Part shown: one piece after another, positions 15,744 to 24,872 of the stretch
How the letters are laid out: each line of letters begins with the position of its first letter
How positions within the stretch are numbered: the first letter of the stretch is position 1
Source: Thioalkalivibrio sp.
Lineage (GTDB): Bacteria; Pseudomonadota; Gammaproteobacteria; Ectothiorhodospirales; Ectothiorhodospiraceae
Reading direction: 5' to 3'
Assembly (NCBI GenBank): GCA_011389655.1
Contig: JAABTX010000003.1
Span: 1-64,000 of the forward strand
DNA length: 64,000 nucleotides
Position numbers and translations under genes: made by a program
Notes under the pieces: generated by a model
The model's input: only the letters and a program-made list of their open reading frames with translations
The model's database searches: none
What the model was told of the DNA's origin: nothing

Positions 15744-16181
15744 CAACAGGCCGGCATTGCACGATCCGCGGCATGGCCCAGGCTGTTGTGCGCCAGGAGT
15801 TGCGAATCAGGGCACAAGACACGATCGAAACCGATTCAGACGCCACGCGGCCAGCGGTAGCGCATGGCAGGGGCACAGATTATAAAACCGTGCCGATCGT
15901 GTGGAGCGTGGCTGCCCGATCCGCAGGGCGGCGGCTGCATCTGCAGGTCGCCTGCGCAGGAGTGGGACCCGCATTTCCCGACCCGTGGCGCATTCGAGCC
16001 TGGTGGAACCAGGGAAGCGCTGAATAAAGCCATCCTGGCTTTCTCAGCGCACACTGCGCTGCAAATGTGATTTGAAGCTTGCTTCAGAATCAACCACCTG
16101 CGGCGGTCGATTCTGGCGGCACTTCCGTGTGCCGCAGGGAAATGCCGATAAATCAGCGTTTCCCTAGGGCTCTGGCTGGGC
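15744..16181. other. 438-bp intergenic region with decayed repeats
   Basis: No gene is supported here. A degenerate REP (gggcacagattataaaaccgtgcc) lies at about 15869-15893. A MITE-like element fills 16011-16165. The track ORFs at 15773-16027 and 15836-16303 show no family features. Confidence 0.6.
16011..16165. mobile_element. 155-bp MITE-like element
   Basis: The left end agggaagcgctgaata and the right end taaatcagcgtttccct are imperfect inverted repeats (AGGGAAACGCTGATTTA type). Internal hairpins include gatttgaagcttgcttcagaatc. It carries no transposase and is probably a non-autonomous relic of an insertion sequence. Confidence 0.5.
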
Positions 16182-16499
16182 TTAGCCCGACGAGGCCGCT
16201 CGCGACTTGACCGCTTTCGGGCTGGACGGGCGCCGTCGCGCACCGGCCCGCCGTTCCGCCTGCAACTCGCGCAGGACCCGAACGCCCTTCGCCCTCTGCG
16301 CATGAACTGCGCTCAGTTTGTCGGCCAGGTCTGCGCGCTGATCGCCGTCCGTGACCCTGGCCTGGAGATCCAGCAGCGCCCGTTCCCTGCCCCGGAGTTG
16401 CTTCAGCACCCTGCGGATCACCCGGATGCGCTCGTTCTCCCGGGACCTCTGCGGAGTCAGGCCTTCCAACAGTGTCAGCCAGAGCCTTCGAATATCCAT
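16182..16499 (-). CDS. Orphan basic coiled-coil protein with an upstream Pho box
   Basis: I do not recognise a family. The ATG at 16499 gives 105 aa (MDIRRLWLTLLEGL...). A GTG at 16508 would add three residues. The middle is a charged helix rich in Arg, Glu and Leu with coiled-coil character (about 25-85). The C-terminus is very basic (RRAGARRRPSSPKAVKSR). There is no signal peptide or membrane helix. A clear three-unit Pho box lies 49 bp upstream on the same strand, so it looks like a true phosphate-regulated gene. DNA, RNA or polyphosphate binding is possible from the charge, but that is a guess. Confidence 0.6.
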   Translation of the reverse strand: MDIRRLWLTLLEGLTPQRSRENERIRVIRRVLKQLRGRERALLDLQARVTDGDQRADLADKLSAVHAQRAKGVRVLRELQAERRAGARRRPSSPKAVKSRAASSG

Positions 16500-16547
16500 C
16501 GCCCGCACTTGGAACGGATTATCTCGTTCGGAGTCTGCCTGGCGTCA

Positions 16548-16576
16548 GTGACGTCCTGATGACGCTTTTGTGACAA
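16548..16576 (-). promoter_or_regulatory. Candidate Pho box upstream of the orphan coiled-coil gene
   Basis: The minus strand reads TTGTCAC-AAAA-GCGTCAT-CAGG-ACGTCAC, three units at 11-bp steps, all keeping GTCA. The A-rich first spacer matches the classical Pho box. Confidence 0.75.
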
Positions 16577-16634
16577 ACCCCGCCAGGACGGCTACCCGAC
16601 TACGGGAACGGATTGGAACCCTCGGGGAGGCCCT

Positions 16635-16662
16635 CGGGGACAGATTTATTAATCTGTCCCCG
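16635..16662. repeat. REP palindrome at the 3' end of a membrane protein gene
   Basis: cggggacagatt and aatctgtccccg form a 12-bp stem. The stop codon of the minus-strand membrane protein gene (16649) lies inside this copy. Confidence 0.85.
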
Positions 16663-17074
16663 GGGCGCCCCTGGCGTGCCGAGGACGCGAGGGGGGCATG
16701 AGGCGGAAGCGGAAGGCGGCCTCAAGCAGGCGCAGCGAGACCACGAACGCGAGCACGAGAAAGGCGATCGTGCCGTTGGCAATGCCGCCCGCCAATCCGC
16801 CCGCCAGTCCGAGGCCCAGGAGCAGCGTCAGCAGCGTGGCCGCAAGACGGCTTCGGGCCCAGCCCGCGAACAGTGCCAGCAGGGCCACCAGCGTCCCCTC
16901 GATCATCGTCGGCAGGTGGTTCATCAGGAATCCGAGCAGCACCACGGTCACGCCGGACAGCATCAGCAGCCAGCCCGCGGCGCGCGCCAGCCGGAGCGCC
17001 TGCTCGCGGGAACGCAGAGGACGGAAGATCAGGAGAAGATCCGCCGGAGGGCTGGGTCGCCTGGGTTTGGTCAT
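16649..17074 (-). CDS. Hypothetical membrane protein
   Basis: I do not recognise a family. The 141-aa protein has about four hydrophobic helices from residue 30 to 120 (AAGWLLMLSGVTVVLLGFLM onwards) between basic ends. It lies downstream of phoU on the same strand and is flanked on both sides by REP palindromes. Its last codons (PGTD and stop) are supplied by the downstream REP, so the original C-terminus may have been replaced. No good Shine-Dalgarno precedes the ATG. It could be translated from the phoU message. Confidence 0.55.
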   Translation of the reverse strand: MTKPRRPSPPADLLLIFRPLRSREQALRLARAAGWLLMLSGVTVVLLGFLMNHLPTMIEGTLVALLALFAGWARSRLAATLLTLLLGLGLAGGLAGGIANGTIAFLVLAFVVSLRLLEAAFRFRLMPPSRPRHARGAPGTD

Positions 17075-17091
17075 CAGGAAGGGGGAAGGGC

Positions 17092-17117
17092 GGGGACAGA
17101 TTTATAAATCTGTCCCC
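17092..17117. repeat. REP palindrome at the 3' end of phoU
   Basis: ggggacagattta/taaatctgtcccc is a perfect 26-bp palindrome. The minus-strand reading GGG ACA GAT TTA TAA gives the last residues and stop of PhoU. Confidence 0.92.
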
Positions 17118-17851
17118 TCTGTGCCCTGTCCGGCCTTTTCCTCGACGATGGCCTCCATCTCGCTCAGATCGATGTGGCGCACGTCGCGCCCCTTGACGAG
17201 GTAGATGGTGTATTCGCACATGTTCCGGGCGTGGTCCCCGACGCGCTCCAGCGCCCTGGTCGCATGGGTCACGTCCAGCATCCGCGAGATGTTCCGCGGA
17301 TCCTCCATCATGTACGTCACGTTCTGCCGCATGATGGCCTCGTGGTCGCTGTCGATCGCGAAGTCCTGGCGCACCACGGTCACCGCGGCGGCGGCGTCCA
17401 TGCGGGCGAATGCATCGAGCGCATCCCCGAGCATCTTGATCACGCGGTTGCCCATGGTCTCGATGTCGCGGAAGGTCTGCTTGCGCGGCCGGTCGCCCTG
17501 GGCCTGGCGCAGCGCCATGCGTGCGATCGACGCCGCCAGGTCGCCGATGCGTTCGAGGTCCGTGATGGTCTTGATCACCGCGACGATCAGGCGCAGGTCC
17601 ATCGCCGCCGGCTGGCGCCGGGCGAGGATCTCCACGCAGCGTTCGTCAATGGTCACCTCGAAGGTGTTGACCCGCGTATCGTTCTCCGTGACCTCCTGCG
17701 CGACCGGGGAATCGCCGTCGATGAAGGCCTGGAGCGCGTTCGACAGTTGGGACTCCACGAGGCCACCCATGGCAAGCACACGGTTGACGACCTCTTCCAG
17801 CTCCGCGTCGTAACGATGCGAGTAATGCCCGCCAATACGCCTGTTTTCCAT
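17102..17851 (-). CDS. phoU: Phosphate-specific transport system accessory protein PhoU
   Basis: PhoU links PstSCAB to PhoR and keeps the Pho regulon off when phosphate is ample. The 249-aa protein is two three-helix bundles with the metal-binding repeats (KTITDLERIGDLAASIAR at about 95-112 and TRALERVGDHARNMCEY at about 200). It is last in the minus-strand pstC-pstA-pstB-phoU order. The C-terminal residues GTDL come from an inserted REP palindrome; the family normally ends without such a sequence. Confidence 0.96.
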   Translation of the reverse strand: MENRRIGGHYSHRYDAELEEVVNRVLAMGGLVESQLSNALQAFIDGDSPVAQEVTENDTRVNTFEVTIDERCVEILARRQPAAMDLRLIVAVIKTITDLERIGDLAASIARMALRQAQGDRPRKQTFRDIETMGNRVIKMLGDALDAFARMDAAAAVTVVRQDFAIDSDHEAIMRQNVTYMMEDPRNISRMLDVTHATRALERVGDHARNMCEYTIYLVKGRDVRHIDLSEMEAIVEEKAGQGTEGTDL

Positions 17852-17915
17852 GCCGACCCCTTCCTGCTGGTGGTTTCAAGTTTGTGGACCAACCGGGCTT
17901 CGCGCGACCCGCGCT

Positions 17916-18755
17916 TCAGCCGTAGCGGCCAGTGATGTAATCCTCGGTCGCCTTCTGGCCCGGATTGGTGAACAGGTGCATGGTGTCGGCATATTCGATC
18001 AATTCGCCGAGATACATGTACGCGGTGTAATCGGAGACGCGCGCCGCCTGCTGCATGTTGTGGGTGACGATCAGGATGGTGTATTTCTCCTTCAGCTCCT
18101 CCATCAGCTCCTCGATCTTGGCGGTCGAGATCGGGTCCAGTGCCGAGGTGGGCTCGTCGAGCAGGATCACTTCCGGCTCGATCGCGATCGCGCGGGCAAT
18201 CACCAGGCGCTGCTGCTGCCCGCCGGACAGGCCGAAGGCGTTGCTCTGCAGGCGGTCCTTCACCTCGTCCCACAGCCCGACGGCCTTGATCGAACGCTCG
18301 ACGACCTCATCGAGCAGGCGCTTGTTCTTCACTCCCTGCAGCCGCAGGCCGTAGGCGACGTTCTCGTAGATCGACTTCGGAAATGGATTCGGCTTCTGGA
18401 ACACCATCCCCACCCGGCGGCGGAGCTCTGCGACATCGGTACCCCGGCCGTAGATGTTGTCACCATGCAGATTGATCGCCCCCTCGATCCGGCAGGAGTC
18501 CACCAGATCGTTCATGCGATTGAAGCACCGCAGCAGGGTCGACTTGCCGCAGCCTGAAGGGCCGATGAAGGCGGTCACCCGCCTCTCGGGAATCTTCATG
18601 CTAATCCCCTTCAGGGCCTGGTCATCGCCGTAGTACAGGTCCAGGCCTTCCACGGTGATCGCTATTTTTTCGTCCGCAAGGGACCGGACCTGGCGGCTGG
18701 TGCCCTCGAACAGACTGGCATTCAGGCTGGTCGCGGCGGGGTTCCTCTGGCTCAT
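17916..18755 (-). CDS. pstB: Phosphate ABC transporter ATP-binding protein PstB
   Basis: This is the ATPase of the high-affinity phosphate importer. It has Walker [10 protein letters not shown], signature LSGGQQQR, Walker B VILLDEP and the PstB-typical block [19 protein letters not shown]. The track start at 18782 gives 288 aa. I prefer the ATG at 18755 (279 aa) because GGAG stands 6 nt before it. It lies between pstA and phoU on the minus strand. Confidence 0.95.
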   Translation of the reverse strand: MSQRNPAATSLNASLFEGTSRQVRSLADEKIAITVEGLDLYYGDDQALKGISMKIPERRVTAFIGPSGCGKSTLLRCFNRMNDLVDSCRIEGAINLHGDNIYGRGTDVAELRRRVGMVFQKPNPFPKSIYENVAYGLRLQGVKNKRLLDEVVERSIKAVGLWDEVKDRLQSNAFGLSGGQQQRLVIARAIAIEPEVILLDEPTSALDPISTAKIEELMEELKEKYTILIVTHNMQQAARVSDYTAYMYLGELIEYADTMHLFTNPGQKATEDYITGRYG

Positions 18756-18809
18756 TTGGTTCTCCGTCAACATACTCGACATCTCGTCACTGGGCCGAAT
18801 TACCGGCCC

Positions 18810-20465
18810 TCAATCGCTTTCCGCGCGGTACTTCTCGCGCAGGTGGTTACGGATCGTGATCGCGGTGAGGTTCAGCACCACGATCAGCAGCACCAGGATC
18901 AATGCGGTGGCATAGACCAGTTGCTCTGCAGCCTCTGCGTGCGGGCTCTGGAAGCCCACGTCGTAGATGTGGAACCCGAGGTGCATGATCTTGCGCTCCA
19001 GGTGAATGAACGGGAAATTCCCATCGACGGGCAGCGTTGGTGCAAGCTTCACCACGCCGACGAGCATCAGCGGGGCGACCTCGCCGGCGGCACGCGCGAT
19101 CGCCAGGATCAGGCCGGTCATCATCGCGGGCGTTGCCAGCGGCACCACCACCTTCCACAGAGTTTCCCCCTTCGTCGCCCCCAGCGCCAGCGAACCCTCG
19201 CGGATCGTCGACGGAATGCGCGCGAGACCCTCCTCGGTGGATACGATCACCACCGGCAGCGTCAGCAGCGCGAGGGTCAGCGAGGCCCAGAACAGGCCCG
19301 GTGTGCCGAAGGTGGGTGCCGGCAGCGCCTCGGGATAGAAGGTCCGATCGATGGCCCCGCCCAGGAAGTACACGAAGAAGCCGAGACCGAAGACCCCGAA
19401 CACGATCGACGGCACCCCCGCCAGGTTGTAAACGGAGATGCGCACCGTCTTCAGGATGGGTCCCTGTCGCGCGTACTCGCGCAGGTAGATCGCCGCGAGG
19501 ATGCCGAAGGGGGTCACGATGATGGACATCACCAGCACCATCACCACGGTGCCGAATATTGCCGGGAAGATCCCCCCCTCGGTGTTCGCCTCGCGGGGAT
19601 AGCCGAAGATGAAGTCGAAGAAGTCCTTCGCGTAGAAGCCGATCTTCTCGAGCACGGACATGTTGTTCGGCTGCCAGGCCTTCACGATATCGGCGAGCCG
19701 GATCGTCACCTCCTGCCCATCGGCCACCCGCATCACGATACCGTCGCGTGCGGCCGCTTCGTAGAGCCGGTTCAGCTGTTCCTCCAGCACGCGGTACTCT
19801 GCCTGCAGCTCCTCGCGCCGCTGCTCCAATTCCGCCCGCCGCTCATCCGTCAAGGCTCCCCGGAGTTCCGCCTTGCGTTCATCCAGACGCACGCGTTCGA
19901 TCGCGAAATTGATCCGGCCGATCGCGCCGCGCTCGATGCCCCGGATCTCGTCGTAGAGGTTGTTGCTCCTCTCCAGCCGGCGCTGGAACTCGGGCCACAG
20001 CTCATCGCCCACCGCTACCGTGGAGCCCTCCTCGAGCAGACGCAACGGGTATCCCATGAAGTCGCCCCACTCCCGCCGCTCCAGGACCCCGATGTCCTCA
20101 GGGTACCGCCAATCGTCCATGAAGCCGTCTATGAAGTATCCAAAATCCTGATTGGTTACATCACGGTTGCCCATCTTGATCAGGTGCCGCTCAATCAGCA
20201 GCTGATCCCCCGGAATGTCGACCCCGGCGTCCCGCATCGACTGAGCGGTGAGCGTTTCCGACCGGCGCAGTTCGCCAATCACCCGTACCGGGGTATCCGC
20301 ATCCGGGTGCGTGTAGGTCGTCTCGAGAATCGCATGGGGCCAGAAGTTTCCGAACCCGCGCACCAGGATCAGCAGGAGCAGTCCGAAGACCATGATCATG
20401 CTGATTGTTACCGCTCCGCCGTTCAGCCAGATCCACGGGGAACCGCTCTTCCACCATTCTCTCAT
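18810..20465 (-). CDS. pstA: Phosphate ABC transporter permease PstA (long form)
   Basis: This is an inner-membrane subunit of the Pst importer. The usual six-helix permease domain occupies about residues 290-540, with GALRAAGEVAPL-like coupling sequence (AIARAAGEVAPLMLVG). In front is a first helix at about 16-38 and then about 240 extra residues, partly a charged helical hairpin (ERRAELEQRREELQAEYR). The total of 551 aa compares with about 296 in E. coli. Long PstA forms occur in Pseudomonas-type and chromatial Pst systems. The gene follows pstC by 26 bp. Confidence 0.93.
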   Translation of the reverse strand: MREWWKSGSPWIWLNGGAVTISMIMVFGLLLLILVRGFGNFWPHAILETTYTHPDADTPVRVIGELRRSETLTAQSMRDAGVDIPGDQLLIERHLIKMGNRDVTNQDFGYFIDGFMDDWRYPEDIGVLERREWGDFMGYPLRLLEEGSTVAVGDELWPEFQRRLERSNNLYDEIRGIERGAIGRINFAIERVRLDERKAELRGALTDERRAELEQRREELQAEYRVLEEQLNRLYEAAARDGIVMRVADGQEVTIRLADIVKAWQPNNMSVLEKIGFYAKDFFDFIFGYPREANTEGGIFPAIFGTVVMVLVMSIIVTPFGILAAIYLREYARQGPILKTVRISVYNLAGVPSIVFGVFGLGFFVYFLGGAIDRTFYPEALPAPTFGTPGLFWASLTLALLTLPVVIVSTEEGLARIPSTIREGSLALGATKGETLWKVVVPLATPAMMTGLILAIARAAGEVAPLMLVGVVKLAPTLPVDGNFPFIHLERKIMHLGFHIYDVGFQSPHAEAAEQLVYATALILVLLIVVLNLTAITIRNHLREKYRAESD

Positions 20466-20491
20466 CTCGCGTTCCTCGAATCAGATCCGGG

Positions 20492-22789
20492 TCAGAGCGA
20501 CGCGTAGCGCTTGCGGAGTCGCTGGCGCACGATCTCCGCTGCCGTATTCAGCACGAAGGTGAACACCAGGAGAACCAGCGCGGAGAGGAACAGCACCCGG
20601 AAATGGGTTGAACCCACGGCGGTCTCCGGCAGCTCCACGGCGACATTGGCGGCAAGCGTGCGCATGCCCTCAAACAGGTTGAAATTCACCACCGGGCTGT
20701 TGCCGGAGGCCATCAGCACGATCATGGTCTCGCCAACGGCACGCCCGAAGCCGATCATGATCGCGGAGAAGATTCCGGGACTTGCGGTCAACAGCACGAC
20801 GCCCATCATGGTCTGCCAGGGTGTGGCGCCCAACGCCAGCGAACCGTTGGTCAGATGGCGGGGCACGTTGAACACCGCGTCCTCCGCGATGGAGAAGATG
20901 GTGGGAATCACCGCAAAACCCATGGCCATGCCCACGATCAGTGCATTGCGCTGATCGTAGGGAATGCCGACATCGGTGAACCACTGTCGCATCGAGCCAT
21001 CGAAGAACCAGACTTCGATAAGGGGGCTGGTGGCCACCACCAGCCAGCCGGTTGCGATTACGACCGGAATCAGGAGCGCCGCTTCCCACCCTCCCGGCAC
21101 CAGCTCACGCACCGAGTGCGGGAGCCGGGACCAGAGGAATGCGGCCACCAGGATGAACAGAGGGAAGGCGATCAGCCCGGTGAGCAGGATTGGCAGATTG
21201 TTCTCGATATAGGGCGCGAGCCAGATCCCGGCGAGAAATCCAAGGATCACGGTCGGCAACGCCTCCATCAGCTCGATGGAGGGCTTGACCACGCGGCGGA
21301 TGGCGGGCGCCATGAAATACGCGGTGTAGATGGCCCCCATGATGGCCAACGGCATCGCCAGCAGCATCGCGAATACCGCAGCCTTGAGTGTCCCCACGGA
21401 CAGGGGTATGAGACTGTACTTGGCCTCGAAGGCATCGTCGGCCGAGGACGACTGCCAGACGAAAGCGGGTTCCCCGCGACCCTCGTACCAGACGGGTCCC
21501 CAGAGCGCACTGATCGAGGTCTGCGGGTGTGGATTGTCGATCGTCAGAACCCGCATCTCGTCGGAGGCCTCGCCGGTCACCAGCGCGCGACCGTTATTGG
21601 GGCCCATCGCAATGCGCACGATCGCACTCTCGGTCACTTGCTGCATCGCGAGCGTCGCATGGGAGGTGGCGTAGTGCAGGCCGACGTTGCCTTCGGCATC
21701 ACCGGTCATGAAGCCCTTGCGAAGGTATTCCGGCTCGATCACGGTGACCGCGCCGGCGTGTCTCCGGAAGCTTCGAATCGGGGTCATGCGCGGTTCGCCG
21801 GTCTCCTCGTCACGGACCAGGAACCACTGGCGGACGCTGCCATCCGAGCCGCCGACGATCAGTGAGCGCGACCCCACGAGGAGCTCGGCCGCGGTGACCC
21901 GTGCATCCGGTCCGGTCAGGTCGACCTCCTCGATCAGGAACGGGTTGTTCCGGTCGACGATGTCGAAGTTGAAGAGGCGGCCACGGTCATCGACAACGAA
22001 GAGGTTGCGAAGCGAATCGTTGACCAGGATCTGGCGCACCGGGTGCCCCAGGTCGGGCAGACGGAAATCCCGGCGCTGTTTTTCGACTGCGCCGGTCATC
22101 AGATTGGTCCGGGTGGTGAAGAGCGCCATCGTGATCTCGCCCGCTTCGGTGCCACCGGCGACAATGTACCCGCCCCGCCCGTCGACCACGGTCAGCGCCG
22201 AGTAGTCCGCGATCCCCCTGTCACCGAGGGAGATGGGTTCCTCGCCGAGCGGAAACCCGAGCTCCGGTTCGATCTGCCGAACGCCGCGCACAAAGCTCTG
22301 CGTGTACTCGACCTCCAGGGGCAGCATACTGCCATCCGAAAATCCGTAGACATAGAGACGATCCCGACTCTCGCCGCTACCGAAGGCCGTGACGCGCTCG
22401 CCTTCCGGCACCGGGACCGGCACGCGCGAGCGGACGGCACCGGATCCCGCTTCGAAAAACGTGATGACCCCGGTCCCGGAAAAGTGGGCGCCGATCTTCT
22501 CGTAACGGTCCAGGGTGAGATGCAGGGTCGATGTCTGATCGGTGTCCCACGGCACCGAGAACTCGGTCTCCATCGCGACGTTAACGGGCTTGAGTAGCGG
22601 GAAGGCCTCGTAAAACAGGTAAACGAAGATCAGGGCCAGCGCGATGATCACGCCGATGCCGCTGGAACCCACACCATAGCGCGAGAACCCGTCACGAAAG
22701 GCGCGTTTCCTGCGCAGCTTCTGGCGCCGTTCCGAAGTCGGGAGCGGGGATTCGTAAGGGAGCCCGTCTTCGGGCGTGGTCGCAGACAT
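20492..22789 (-). CDS. pstC: Phosphate ABC transporter permease PstC (long form with periplasmic domain)
   Basis: The 765-aa protein has an N-terminal helix at about 46-64. A large soluble insert of about 380 residues follows, rich in beta strands and in Gly/Asp-type turns that suggest a propeller-like fold (SRSLIVGGSDGSVRQWFL). Then comes the canonical permease domain (about 455-760) with GRAVGETMIVLMASGN. E. coli PstC is 319 aa. The insert is known from pseudomonad-type PstC proteins and has no assigned role. The gene pairs with long PstA next to it. Confidence 0.93.
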   Translation of the reverse strand: MSATTPEDGLPYESPLPTSERRQKLRRKRAFRDGFSRYGVGSSGIGVIIALALIFVYLFYEAFPLLKPVNVAMETEFSVPWDTDQTSTLHLTLDRYEKIGAHFSGTGVITFFEAGSGAVRSRVPVPVPEGERVTAFGSGESRDRLYVYGFSDGSMLPLEVEYTQSFVRGVRQIEPELGFPLGEEPISLGDRGIADYSALTVVDGRGGYIVAGGTEAGEITMALFTTRTNLMTGAVEKQRRDFRLPDLGHPVRQILVNDSLRNLFVVDDRGRLFNFDIVDRNNPFLIEEVDLTGPDARVTAAELLVGSRSLIVGGSDGSVRQWFLVRDEETGEPRMTPIRSFRRHAGAVTVIEPEYLRKGFMTGDAEGNVGLHYATSHATLAMQQVTESAIVRIAMGPNNGRALVTGEASDEMRVLTIDNPHPQTSISALWGPVWYEGRGEPAFVWQSSSADDAFEAKYSLIPLSVGTLKAAVFAMLLAMPLAIMGAIYTAYFMAPAIRRVVKPSIELMEALPTVILGFLAGIWLAPYIENNLPILLTGLIAFPLFILVAAFLWSRLPHSVRELVPGGWEAALLIPVVIATGWLVVATSPLIEVWFFDGSMRQWFTDVGIPYDQRNALIVGMAMGFAVIPTIFSIAEDAVFNVPRHLTNGSLALGATPWQTMMGVVLLTASPGIFSAIMIGFGRAVGETMIVLMASGNSPVVNFNLFEGMRTLAANVAVELPETAVGSTHFRVLFLSALVLLVFTFVLNTAAEIVRQRLRKRYASL

Positions 22790-22828
22790 GGTCTACCCCT
22801 GATTGCGCGCTATCGTTTCAGAGAGAAA

Positions 22829-22859
22829 GGGGCCCCGCCACAGACAGTGACGGGGCCCC
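22829..22859 (-). terminator. Attenuating terminator between pstS and pstC
   Basis: The 9-bp stem ggggccccg/cggggcccc has a 13-nt loop. On the minus strand it is followed by TTTCTCTCT. It lies just after the pstS stop and would let pstS be expressed above the rest of the operon. Confidence 0.75.
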
Positions 22860-22878
22860 GTCCCACAGGCCAGCGAAC

Positions 22879-23835
22879 TCAGTCCAGGTTCTTCTCGTTC
22901 AGGAAGCGCTCCGCGGCCGCGGCGGACAGCGGAACGTAGCCATCCTTGTCCACGACCTCCTGGCCTTCCTTCGAGAGCACCATGCGGAAGAACTCCTGCT
23001 CCAGCGGGTTCCAGCCGTCGTTCGGATGCTGGTTGGCATACACGTAGAGGAAGCGGGCCAGCGGGAATTCGCCGGACACGGCGTTGTCCGCAGTGGCCTC
23101 GGCGCCGTTCAGCGGGATCGCGCGCACGCCGGAGGTCTTGTAGCCGATGCCGGAGTAGCCGATGCCGCCGAGCGTCTGCTCAACGCCCCGAACCACGGCC
23201 GAGGAGCCCGGCTGTTCGTTGACCTCCGCCTTGAAGTCGCCGCCGCAGAGTGCGTTCTCCTTGAAGTAGCCGTAGGTGCCGGACACGGCGTTACGACCGT
23301 AAATGGTGATGTCCCGGTCGGCCCAGCTACCGGTCATGCCAGCGTCACCCCAGCTGCTGATGTCCTGGTCGTAGCCGCAGGCGCGGGTCTCGGAGAAGAT
23401 GGCGTCCACCTGCTCCAGGGTCAGGCCTTCGATCGGGTTGTCCTTGTTTACATACACCGCAACCATGTCGATCGCGACCGGGACCTCCGCCGGCGGATAA
23501 CCGTATTTTTCCTCGAACTCACGCACCTCGGAGTCACGCATCTGCCGGCTCATCGGCCCGAAGTTGGCGGTGCCCTCGATCAGGGCAGGGGGCGCGGTGG
23601 AGCTGCCGGCACCCTGGATCTGGATATTCACGTTCGGGTAGAACTTCGTGAACTCTTCCGCCCAGAGGGTCATCAGGTTGTTCAGCGTGTCGGAACCCAC
23701 GGAACTCAGGTTGCCGGAGATGCCGGATACACGCTCGTAGCTGGGCAGGTTCGGGTCGACCTGGGCGGAGGCCACTGAGACGGACATTCCCAGGGCGGCG
23801 ACGACGCCCAGGGCGAGGGATTTCTTCATCATCAT
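22879..23835 (-). CDS. pstS: Phosphate ABC transporter substrate-binding protein PstS
   Basis: This is the periplasmic phosphate binder of the Pst importer. The 318-aa protein begins [25 protein letters not shown], a Sec signal peptide. Binding-site blocks [30 protein letters not shown] and [14 protein letters not shown] are clear. Two Cys (RACGYD and NALCGGDF) may pair. The track ORF starts at 24015, upstream of the Pho box, and is too long. GAGGA lies 9 nt before the ATG at 23835. A Pho box lies about 105 bp upstream. Confidence 0.96.
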   Translation of the reverse strand: MMMKKSLALGVVAALGMSVSVASAQVDPNLPSYERVSGISGNLSSVGSDTLNNLMTLWAEEFTKFYPNVNIQIQGAGSSTAPPALIEGTANFGPMSRQMRDSEVREFEEKYGYPPAEVPVAIDMVAVYVNKDNPIEGLTLEQVDAIFSETRACGYDQDISSWGDAGMTGSWADRDITIYGRNAVSGTYGYFKENALCGGDFKAEVNEQPGSSAVVRGVEQTLGGIGYSGIGYKTSGVRAIPLNGAEATADNAVSGEFPLARFLYVYANQHPNDGWNPLEQEFFRMVLSKEGQEVVDKDGYVPLSAAAAERFLNEKNLD

Positions 23836-23940
23836 GATCGGTATTCCTCGGTTTGGAATGGTAGTCACGAACAGGGCAGGCATTCGGGCCATTGCCATTG
23901 CTTCGCGGGCCTCAGTATTGCGTTCAGGGATCACAACGAT

Positions 23941-23969
23941 ATGACCGAAAGATGACAATTCGATGACAG
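23941..23969 (-). promoter_or_regulatory. Pho box upstream of pstS
   Basis: The minus strand reads CTGTCAT-CGAA-TTGTCAT-CTTT-CGGTCAT, three near-consensus units at 11-bp steps. This is the best Pho box in the window and calibrates the others. Confidence 0.9.
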
Positions 23970-23978
23970 GCGATGCAT

Positions 23979-24872
23979 TCATCGCGAGGGGGGTCCTGCC
24001 GCCGCCGGAGCCCACTGCACGATGCCCAGCTGCAACTCCAGGCGCGTGAAGGCGTTGACCGTCCCGGGCGCCTCGATCAGGCGCATGCGCCTGGGTCGCA
24101 GACCTGTATCGGACCAGTTCCAGCCCTCGTATTCGACTCGCACCCGTTCACCACCGGCATCGTCCCGCAGCTCGAGATGGATGGGGCGCTCCAGATTGTC
24201 AAGCTGCAGCCTGATGCCGAGCCCTCCGGGGCGGATCCGCCCCACCCGGGTGCGCCCGTCGTCCAGATCCTCCCATTCGATTCCCTGCCCGGCGAACCAG
24301 ACCCAGGGCGTCAACACCGCTTCGCCGAGCGCCTGAGCCCTGAGTGCGAGTTCGGAGGATCGAGCCGCGGGGTGGTGAATCCGCCACACGCCCAGCCACC
24401 AGTATCCGCTCGAGACGGATCCTTCCTCGACCTCATGCATCTCGTCGATCCAGCCGAGGTACCGGAGCCGCACCCGCCGGATCTGGGCCCACCAGACGCC
24501 GGGGATGCTGAAGGTGTCGGCCACCACCGGCCGCTCCCGCTGATCCTGGTCGTAGCGCAGCCAGCCCCGTGCAGGCCAGCAAGCCGGGCCCGCGGGTTGA
24601 CGGTCGACAGTCATGCCCCGTAGCAGACGCCGGGCCGACTCACCGGAAATCTGCGCGATCACCCGGGCGGCCGTTGGCGGCGCCTTCTGCGCATGAAAAT
24701 CCGCAACCGCTTCCAGGTAGCGGCCCTCGATCTGCAGGCGAATCCGGCGCAGCCGCAGCCAGGGCAGGATCAGCACCATGGACGCGAGCAGAACCGCCGC
24801 CAGGGCCGTACCCAGGGCCACCCAGAGCGACAGGCCGCTGCCGGTCACGGTCTCATCCTCGGCCTGGCGCAC
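23979..24872 (-). CDS. DUF6544/DUF6920-like membrane-anchored protein
   Basis: The 297-aa protein has one N-terminal helix at about 14-36 and a soluble remainder. The blocks [45 protein letters not shown]-like and a terminal LELQL segment resemble the uncharacterised DUF6544 family. Its role is unknown. It ends 10 bp before the pstS Pho box and follows the FKBP gene with almost no gap on the same strand. It may be transcribed with sel1 and fkbp. Confidence 0.55.
   Translation of the reverse strand: MRQAEDETVTGSGLSLWVALGTALAAVLLASMVLILPWLRLRRIRLQIEGRYLEAVADFHAQKAPPTAARVIAQISGESARRLLRGMTVDRQPAGPACWPARGWLRYDQDQRERPVVADTFSIPGVWWAQIRRVRLRYLGWIDEMHEVEEGSVSSGYWWLGVWRIHHPAARSSELALRAQALGEAVLTPWVWFAGQGIEWEDLDDGRTRVGRIRPGGLGIRLQLDNLERPIHLELRDDAGGERVRVEYEGWNWSDTGLRPRRMRLIEAPGTVNAFTRLELQLGIVQWAPAAAGPPSR

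Noticed and set aside
18756-20507. 583-aa ORF on the plus strand
   Set aside because: It is antisense to pstA, which has clear permease motifs. The His/Gln/Arg-rich sequence is a shadow.
22879-24015. Long pstS start at 24015
   Set aside because: It would place the Pho box and the signal peptide inside the coding region. The ATG at 23835 has a good ribosome site and a normal signal peptide.
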